The notes under the pieces are model-generated. The model ran no database searches and was not told the origin of the DNA. It saw only the letters and a list, made by a program, of their open reading frames with translations. Both the position numbers and the translations under genes were made by a program. Below are positions 40,291 through 46,823 of a stretch of DNA of 46,823 nucleotides, one piece after another. The DNA lies in assembly GCA_032718475.1 (NCBI GenBank), contig JAUCBJ010007178.1, forward strand, positions 1-46,823, in the 5' to 3' direction. The stretch comes from Nemertoderma westbladi. Lineage: Eukaryota; Xenacoelomorpha; Nemertodermatida; Nemertodermatidae. Within the stretch, counting starts at the first letter, position 1. Each line of letters starts with the position of its first letter.

Positions 40291-40418
40291 CGTGATTAAC
40301 CCTGTATGCACTTCACCATCCCAGAAACCAAAATTTATTATTGGTGTTATGGGTGAATGAGTGGTTTCATATTATTACAAAATTTTGTTGGGCGCAGATT
40401 TTGCAAAGTCGGCAATCA

Positions 40419-40492
40419 CGTCCAGGTGGGATCGAACTGGTGACCTCCGTGTTGGAAGTCTGACGCTCTAACCATTCAGCTAGCAGCTCAGG
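40419..40492 (-). repeat. tRNA-like SINE head, left arm
   Basis: On -, A box TAGCTGAATGG and B box AGTTCGATCCC with an anticodon-loop-like CTTCCAA. The end sequences do not pair, so it is not a functional tRNA. Confidence 0.7.
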
Positions 40493-40658
40493 TAAAAGAT
40501 AGACCTGCAAATACTATCTGATACCTTGTATGTCCGCAATTTACCTCCTCATGGCATCACATATCTGTCAATACCATCATATGCTGCCGCTGTGCTCAAC
40601 TCTACCGTACTTGGCCGTATCAGATAGTACCAGATAGTATTTCGAAACCTATCTTTTA

Positions 40659-40732
40659 CCTAAGCAGCTAGCTGAATGGTTAGAGTGTCAGACTTCCAAC
40701 TCGGAGGTCACCAGTTCGATCCCACCTGGACG
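40659..40732 (+). repeat. tRNA-like SINE head, right arm
   Basis: The same A and B boxes and CTTCCAA loop on +, with a few substitutions relative to the left arm. Confidence 0.7.
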
Positions 40733-40815
40733 TCATTGCCGACTTTACAAAGCTGCGCCCAACCAAAAAGTTGTAATAATATGAATCCACACATTCACCC
40801 ATAACACCAATAATA

Positions 40816-42370
40816 AACTATAAACATACTGGTCGCAATTATCTATGGGTGTAACTGTCCTACCGAGAGAAAGCCGCCCCAATATTAGATTATTACAACA
40901 ACATATCCATTGGGTAAGAAAGTGGAGGAGAGCCAGCCCGTCTCTTAATTGTTTACTTTATATTACGCGATCAATTTTCACTCATCTCGTCATGAACCCA
41001 ACATGTATGTAACCTTTTGTTAAATTTGTTGGCTAAGCGTTTGCGGTTGTTTGGGCGTAGTGTGGTAGGCCTACACTTTTCACACTTAAATATTTTGGTT
41101 GTGAAATGTTACAGGGCATAGCGATCTGAGATATTTCATTTATATTTTATTATGAGAGGAAGAAGAACATACAACGTTATTTACTATATGTAACAAAATA
41201 ATTGTTTTCGGGTTTAACTTGGAAGCCTCCCCAAATAGTTGATATACAATTATATTTAAAATTATTTCCATGGTCATGGTCATTCACCCGTCTTTAGTTA
41301 GAAATTTGTTTGCATGAAAGACAGTTTAGTTTAGTTTTTACTGATTTATTATCTCTTATCTGACTGGGGTAATAATAAAGGATAGGATAAATGGAAGCAA
41401 AGTGTGACAGTAACAAATATTTCCCCGTCACCCTAGCATGTCTTAAGTATATGATATATCAAAAGGGGGGAAGTTTGGATTCACTGCATAAATGCAGTTC
41501 ACCCAAACTTCCCCCGAATGCACACTGTAACTTCCCCCTTCCCCCAAATATCCACTGTTAAATTAATTTGAAGCGATATAAGATATAATAAGTACAAAAT
41601 TGTGCGAGTTTTTAATTGTGTGGTCCAATTGTTATCTGATCTCTATTTATTGTTTAAAGTGCATTTAATATCACACTGTTTTTTTAGAATATTACAACCT
41701 TATGTTTTATTAATTTACCCAATCGAAGACTCATAAGGGCCGGTTATTTGTACACTTATCCCTAATGCGCTCAGTATGGTCCAAACAATATATTAATATG
41801 AAAATAAAGTATCTGCAAAGAAAAGAACCCAATACTATATAATTTGACCTTATTAAAAAATTTGCACTTTTGCACACTTATTTGTACAAATGCACTTTAG
41901 CAGATCGTAATGGTGGCTCTTATTTAACAAACTTATGTTTATCCTCTATCGATCTACGATGGTGTATGATCAAGTGTCAGTCGCTAAAAGTGTCAAAAAT
42001 CCAATTTAATAAATCTGGATTTGCGATTTTGGACCATATTCATGGACATTTTTAAGTCACTTTATAGACATAAAAAGTTAAACAAATGTTACGATTATAG
42101 TTAGAAATCATTCCAAACTACATTTTAATCCAAAAAATAACATTCTACGATGAATAGAACTGGAAATAACAGTGTTTGAAATATCGAAAAAATGTTCACT
42201 ATTTAAGTGCATTTTGCACTAAGTGCACATGCGTCTTTTCCCAAGTTGTATCCTATTTCACACACTACAATCTATCCTCTATCCAATGAAAAAAGTTTCA
42301 GATTAAACGGCCCTGTAGAACCGAAGTTATTTATGTTTAAAAATAGTCACTCGAAAATTTCAAATTCTCT
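40816..42370. other. AT-rich stretch, no gene seen
   Basis: No coding signal. The one notable structure is the hairpin at 41466-41515, and a CTTCCCCC-rich segment follows it. The 61-codon frame at 41870-42055 shows no family resemblance. Confidence 0.5.
41466..41515. repeat. Strong 50-nt hairpin
   Basis: GGGGGAAGTTTGG (41466-41478) pairs perfectly with CCAAACTTCCCCC (41503-41515); inside, ACTGCAT (41483-41489) pairs with ATGCAGT (41492-41498) after symmetric 4-nt internal loops. Confidence 0.85.
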
Positions 42371-42450
42371 TGGTCACATAGTCTAGTGGTTATCAATCAC
42401 GTTAATGAAACCTAAGTTCGCGGGTTCGAAATCCAATATTGACCTGACCA
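42371..42450 (+). tRNA. tRNA-like sequence, probable pseudogene or SINE head
   Basis: The ends TGGTCA and TGACCA can pair, an A-box-like TAGTCTAGTGG follows, and GGGTTCGAAATCC resembles a T arm with its B box. The length of 80 nt fits, but the anticodon arm is not convincing, so I call no isotype. It may be the head of a SINE whose body is not recognised. Confidence 0.35.
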
Positions 42451-43925
42451 TTCTTAATTTTTTTGCAAAAAAATTTTTTTTATTTTTTCACTAAAATCGC
42501 TCTAACTTCGGTTCTGGTGGTCCAAATTCAATAAAATTGGTATATTCTTTGCCGTAATTTTTTTCTTTATCTTTTGAGAAGGGGTTATTTTTGGCCCCAA
42601 AAAAATTATAAAAAAGGGCCAAAATAACGCGATATTTTTCGACCCTTAAAATTCGTAATTTTAATTATATATGTTAAGATAAAAGATAGCGGAGTTAATT
42701 TGATACTTTTTACCGGTACTTTTGGCGCAATACGCTAAATTATAATGGAATAGCGATTTGTTAAAAAAAAAAATTTTCGTCCCTCCTTTATAAATATTAT
42801 ATTTCACACGATCGCCTGCCGCTCCAGTTTTATAATATCTCCGGCGCTGTGATTAACGCTGTTAGATAGATAATTTAACGCACTATAAGTCTGTGTAAAC
42901 AAATCTCCCGTAAGTTAAGTAGTTTTCGAGCTAGACGATTTCCCGCGAAGCAAGTTTGAAGCGCGAAATTATAATTTTGGCCCTCATTTTTTTAATATCA
43001 TCCTTGGAGCAAAACCGATAGCATATTTGAATTCCCCGTATGGATATTGACTGTATAGAATGTACCTTAACCAACTAAAGTTAAAAATAAAAAATTATTC
43101 GATAAAAACTACTTTACAAATTCTGGCCCTTTTTGGCCCCTATTGCCGACATATTTTTTGTACCCCCATTCGATAGGAACGTAGCCCCAATGGTCTTCTA
43201 CGAGTTTCATAAAAGAATTAGTGGATTCCTACCCGCGTTGTCGAATTAAACATTTCGGAAATAAGTTTTCCAAAAAAGACGGACAAAAACGTACAAATTT
43301 ACAGCCCCTTTTTCCACCCGAAATTTTAATAAATATCTTACCGGCGGTAGTACCACTCTTCCCCTTTCCAACCGCGTTACTTTCGTCCCCGTACGATTAA
43401 CATTAGCCGAGTTATAGCGGATCCCGCAAAGTCATTTTGTCCGTTTTTTCAACTTTGACGGACATTTTCGGAAAAAAGGCGTGGTAATCTTTTTTGAAAA
43501 AAAAAACGAATTCACTAATTAATCCCTTCTATCGTATCCCGACGTCGGCTAAACAATAACCTAGGGTTTTTTCGAGCCACTGTAGAGCGCCTTTCAAAAA
43601 AATTTTAAAATTGTCGAAAAAATGACGGTTTTTTGTCCGCCGTGTCCGTCGAAGGGTTAGATTTAATAATGTTAGAGTTGCTAATATCTTAGAATTCCGA
43701 GCCGCTCCCCTGGTGAGAAAATAAAACAATTTGGTCAGTTCCTTCATCGAAAAGTCCCCCAGAATCCCAAGTTAACCTATATAGTTAGCGATGGCCTGCG
43801 GCTTTAGGAGCGGCCGCGGTATTCACCTCCCTCATAGCGGCCGCGGCGGTGTTGCGTCAAATGGAGAAATATTTATCCCACCTAGATTAGTAGCTATAGT
43901 GTATAATTAATCATTGTGGCCGTGA
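42451..43925. other. Non-coding stretch, no gene seen
   Basis: Rich in T runs and GGCCC/GGGCC words, with a short AGCGGCCGCGG direct repeat at about 43810-43850. No ORF, RNA or terminal repeats are recognised. The 72-codon frame at 43529-43747 (-) is not convincing. Confidence 0.5.
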
Positions 43926-43929
43926 TGGT

Positions 43930-44225
43930 TCATGGTTCATATACACTACCCTTTCATTGTAGCGAGGGGTTAAAGACGGCCAAGTACTGTAGGGGTTGAG
44001 CTCAGTGGCAGCATATTATGATGGTATTGACAGATGGGAGACTATGAGGAGGTAAATTGTGAACATACAAGGTATCAGATAGTATTCCCAGGTCTACCAT
44101 TTACCTGAGCCGCTAGCTGAATGGTTAGAGCGTCAGACTTCCAACCCGGAAGTCACCAGTTCGATCCCACCTGGACGTCATTGCCGACTTTGCAAAAGCT
44201 GCACCCGACAAAAAGTTATAGAAAC
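43930..44225 (+). repeat. SINE-like unit, single + copy
   Basis: The upstream part (GGCCAAGTACTGTAGGGGTTG to CAGATAGTATT, about 43978-44085) matches the inverted spacer of the palindrome at 40335-40815. The tRNA-like segment (44104-44177) has A box TAGCTGAATGG and B box AGTTCGATCCC. A CGTCATTGCCGACTTTGC tail follows and is shared with the other copies. Confidence 0.75.
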
Positions 44226-45092
44226 CAAAATGACACCCTGTTCAGCTATAAATCATTTCATGACAGATATTATTTGCCCCAAAAAATGATTGGTACCCAA
44301 TAAAGGCGGAGTAACAATTAAGGTTTTGTGAGCAAACAGGTGAACCAGATGTTGTGATAGCTATGGCATCCGTTTCATCGTTTCATAGTAACTATGTTAT
44401 ATATTGTTTATCTATTGTACACTGGTTAAAACCGCCATAGGCATTCCCCTAATACATTAGTGCTAGTATCATCCGAAAGCAATGCTGGTGTAGTAACATA
44501 GAAACAATGGTTAGTCATATATTGCTATCCTATATATACCTAGCGCAGCATTCCGATCAGAGGACCTATATAACATTATAACAACTCACTTACTAGGCTG
44601 CATTTTCTGCAGCAAGACCATGGCTATTACGAACAAAGACTGACTTATAGCTTTCAACCTGTGTGGAACCATAGTTCCGCACATGCTCGGATTCTGGACA
44701 TTAGCTAGTTATCTATCTGTGATATATTTACTATTATACTGTTTATCCAGAATATATGTGGAATTTAAAGACGAAACAAGCTAAGGTTTCCCCAAGATCT
44801 ATAACTATTAGCACCCCTTTGTCAATTTAAACCTATGGGTTGACAACAAACACGCTTGGTATCTAAGTGCTAGTTACAACACGTCTACCAACCTAGATCC
44901 CCTGATGCAGAGTGGCCTTCTGACACATATTGAATGGATATTAAAAATATCTTGGAAGCGAGTAATTGCTGAGTAATTTAAGTGATTTCACATAATGAAA
45001 ATTTATATATATATATATATATTATAATATACAAATTTACTAAAAAGTATCAGTTTAAAGGACCACCCCACCCCTATTTGAGAATGATTTCC
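44226..45092. other. AT-rich stretch downstream of the GPCR exon
   Basis: On -, this follows the GPCR stop codon and would include its 3' UTR. It contains an (AT)n tract at about 45006-45030. I see no clear AATAAA close to the stop and no other gene. Confidence 0.5.
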
Positions 45093-45857
45093 CTATAATT
45101 CAAACAATTCTGTAGTGTGAGATAGTTCAGTAGAATCACATTTAGTGTAAGATAGTTCAGTAGAATCACATTTAGTGTGAGACAGTTCAGTAGAATCACA
45201 TTTACTGTAAGATAGTTCAGTAGAATCACATTTAGTGTAAGATAGTTCAGTAGAATCACATTTAGTGTGAGACAGTTCTGTAGAATCACATTTAGTGTGA
45301 GATAGTTCAGTAGAATCACATTTAGTGTGAGACAGTTCTGTAGAATCACATTTAGTGTAAGATAGTTCAGTAGAATCACATTTAGTGTGAGACAGTTCTG
45401 TAGAATCACATTTAGTGTGAAATAGTTCAGTAGAATTACATTTAGTGTAAGATAGTTCAGTAGAATCACATTTAGTGTGAGATAGTTCAGTAGAATCACA
45501 TTTAGTGTGAGACAGTTCAGTAGAATCACATTTAGTGTGAGACAGTTCAGTAGAATCACATTTTATAGGCTGAAATCGTCCTTTACAACCAATCATCTTC
45601 TTGAATGCTTCTCTAAATACTGACCCCGCTACGACATACAGGAAGAAGTTGATGGAGGCGTTTATACTAAAGGCTAATTCTCCAATGACCCGGTAGAGGT
45701 AGTTGAGTGCAAACATTTCTGGTGTGTGCGAAGTTCTCGTTCCCAAAGTTACGAATATAACAGTTGTTGCGTTCAGAAAGAGAAACGATATGCACACAAC
45801 ACACAACATAATTGTTATACTTGAGGCACAACTGTTCCTGGTTGTGTTATAATGACT
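45093..45857 (-). CDS. Class A GPCR, terminal exon, with decapeptide-repeat tail (partial gene)
   Basis: The end of a rhodopsin-family membrane receptor. A T-rich tract ending in TTTGCAG at 45858-45867 on - is the splice acceptor, phase 0. The exon encodes TM6 (ITIMLCVVCISFLFLNATTV), a short outer loop, TM7 with NASINFFLYVV (the N..NF.LY variant of NPxxY), and helix 8 (GSVFREAFKKM). Such TM7/helix 8 sequences are usual in invertebrate peptide receptors; the ligand cannot be told. TM6 lacks the common CWxP. The tail is then 15 copies of a decapeptide, KCDSTELSHT, and stops with TAG. Upstream exons should lie to the right, beyond the window or unrecognised. This is the only clear host gene. Confidence 0.88.
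   Translation of the reverse strand, partial: SHYNTTRNSCASSITIMLCVVCISFLFLNATTVIFVTLGTRTSHTPEMFALNYLYRVIGELAFSINASINFFLYVVAGSVFREAFKKMIGCKGRFQPIKCDSTELSHTKCDSTELSHTKCDSTELSHTKCDSTELSYTKCNSTELFHTKCDSTELSHTKCDSTELSYTKCDSTELSHTKCDSTELSHTKCDSTELSHTKCDSTELSYTKCDSTELSYSKCDSTELSHTKCDSTELSYTKCDSTELSHTTELFEL
45121..45563. repeat. 30-bp coding minisatellite, 15 units
   Basis: On +, fifteen units of GTTCAGTAGAATCACATTTAG plus a TGTGAGACA-type end. Most differences are CAG/CTG and GTGTGA/GTGTAA swaps. On - each unit is ten codons, so the GPCR frame is kept throughout. The frame at 45074-45559 in another phase is an artefact. Confidence 0.95.
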
Positions 45858-45949
45858 CTGCAAATAAACAAAACATATGGCATGTTATTATGTATTGACC
45901 TGTACTGACTATATTTCCTTATTTAACAATACTTACGGATCTAGGACAC

Positions 45950-46096
45950 TTCCCCCCAGGACAATTCCCCCCCCCCCCCCCCGGACACTTCCCCCCCGGA
46001 CAGTCCCCCCCCCCCGGACACTTCCCCCCCGGACACTTCCCCCCCGGACACTTCCCCCCAGACACTTCCCCCCCGGACACTTCCCCCCCCCCCCAG
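45950..46096. repeat. C-rich minisatellite with poly-C tracts
   Basis: Units of GGACACTTCCCCCC(C) of 14-17 bp, with C runs of up to ~15, repeated about ten times. It lies immediately upstream (on -) of the last GPCR exon, in what should be the intron. Confidence 0.9.
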
Positions 46097-46520
46097 TTAA
46101 AGTGTTAAAATTAATCTGGGTGCATCAAAGCAATAAACAAAAGTTAAAGATGGTTACAGGACAAGTTGTATCGAGACAAGTTTTTCAAAATTATAAAAGA
46201 AACATTTTTATAGTCAAATTTTGTTTGTTTTTCATTTAATTGGGGCTGCCGCCCCCAAACCCCCGCTTCTCTTGTTGGGGGCTTCCGCCCCCAAACCCCG
46301 GCATTTCCCTGTGTGGCCGTGGTGAAAGACTTTGAGACCGTTTTGAAATAATCAATTCATGTTTGTATCAGATAATAAATTGACTAAGCCTAAAGTAGGA
46401 GCTGTATTGAATGTTAACCAATTTAATATAATATTATATAAATTACTACAATATTATATAACTCAACAAAATCCTATTAAAAATATTGCAAGTAACTGAA
46501 CACAGAATACAGGTCGACGC
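46097..46520. other. AT-rich stretch with a GC-rich tandem pair
   Basis: At 46242-46299, GGGGCTGCCGCCCCCAAACCCC and a second copy with CTTCC repeat with a 36-bp period; each can form a GGGGGC-TTCC-GCCCCC-type hairpin. The rest is AT-rich and probably intronic to the GPCR gene. Confidence 0.5.
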
Positions 46521-46610
46521 ATGTCGATTTTACCCTGGATAGGTATAATTTTGATTGCAACAATAATATTCATCCCCATCTGCTACAATTTAAAGAAGAC
46601 TATTACATAA
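46521..46610 (+). CDS. Tiny hydrophobic ORF, 29 residues, speculative
   Basis: ATG to TAA, encoding MSILPWIGIILIATIIF followed by a short polar/basic end (YNLKKTIT). It would form a single membrane helix. No start context, promoter or homologue can be shown, and AT-rich DNA yields such frames by chance. It is listed because the hydrophobic stretch is long and uninterrupted. Confidence 0.15.
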   Translation: MSILPWIGIILIATIIFIPICYNLKKTIT

Positions 46611-46823
46611 TAATACCTATAATTAAAACAATTAATTATTATAATTCTATAGTTAATAAAAACAGTATATCATTCCGGGGATGGAATTTATAGGTCATCT
46701 AATTAATTGTTTAAAGATTAGCAAACAATACGATGTAATTGCATTGATAAAACCCATAAATAAAACTTGGATATAAAATGTAAAATCGGGATGCAAAAGA
46801 TCACTTTCTGAGCTACGAAAGGA

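Larger units (their letters stand above)
40335..40815. repeat. Palindrome of two head-to-head SINE-like units
   Basis: The left arm (about 40335-40530) is the inverse of the right arm (about 40618-40815), with shared TTATTATTGGTGTTATGGGTG ends. Each arm holds a tRNA-like segment. The spacer (40531-40617) matches, inverted, the upstream part of the single + copy at 43975-44085. So a full unit on - is joined to an extra inverted copy of its tRNA-like half. Confidence 0.8.

Noticed and set aside
40194-40295. Glycine-run C-terminus of the LINE frame
   Set aside because: LINE resemblance stops at about 40193; the rest is read-through of unrelated sequence and the G33 tract.
45074-45559. 161-codon frame with repeated VILLNYLTLN units
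   Set aside because: Alternative phase of the 30-bp repeat that codes the GPCR tail.
45931-45937. GTAAGT donor-like site on - just upstream of the GPCR exon
   Set aside because: It would give a 79-bp intron, but the sequence before it is the C/G-rich minisatellite and not receptor-like, so it is probably coincidental.

Overview
The window is metazoan nuclear DNA, almost certainly from an invertebrate, and is a dense nest of transposable elements and satellites. Evidence: long AT-rich intergenic DNA, tRNA-derived SINE-like repeats, BEL/Pao, Ty3/gypsy, Penelope-like and non-LTR retroelements, 33-bp satellite arrays, long poly-C/poly-G tracts, and one spliced host gene (the last exon of a class A GPCR). 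I cannot name the species. Nothing looks prokaryotic.

Layout. 1-116: end of an LTR in + orientation, from the same LTR family as the large BEL element below. 117-4800: repeat-rich non-coding DNA with a tRNA-like SINE head (2946-3027), an LTR/promoter-like stretch and minisatellites. 4810-8909 (-): decayed BEL/Pao-like gag-protease remnant without RT or integrase, split by a 5'-truncated Penelope-like element (about 7125-7795) that keeps a GIY-YIG endonuclease relic and a hammerhead-like motif. 9742-14175 (-): complete, apparently intact Ty3/gypsy element resembling the CsRn1 clade, with 220-bp LTRs differing at one position, a 4-bp TSD, PBS, PPT, gag, pol and a textbook -1 frameshift signal.

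15534-35262: a 33/34-bp satellite array split by a 17.3-kb BEL/Pao element (16311-33632, - strand) with about 1162-bp LTRs, TG...CA ends and a 5-bp TSD (AGAAT). In element order it carries a long leader with a tandem duplication, a small ORF0 overlapping gag by ATGA, gag, protease-RT-RNase H, integrase in another frame (1-nt lesion), and then an unrecognised, decaying accessory ORF cluster ('ORF3') before the 3' LTR. A foldback DNA element interrupts gag, and a truncated non-LTR element interrupts the 5' LTR.

35263-44230: AT-rich DNA, a 50-60-bp minisatellite with a C22 tract, an 82-bp-armed foldback abutting a truncated CR1/L2-like LINE (37986-40193), a G33 tract, and SINE-like repeats, two of them fused head to head as a 470-bp palindrome. 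45093-45857 (-): terminal exon of a peptide-receptor-like GPCR whose cytoplasmic tail consists of 15 copies of a decapeptide. The rest is C-rich minisatellite and AT-rich DNA with one tiny hydrophobic ORF.

How the parts relate: the only host gene supported is the GPCR. The other coding sequences are selfish elements with readable nesting: satellite, then BEL, then foldback and LINE inside it; BEL relic, then Penelope inside it. The best candidates for something undescribed are the ORF3 cluster of the giant BEL element, the decapeptide-tailed GPCR, and the compact frameshift signal of the gypsy element.
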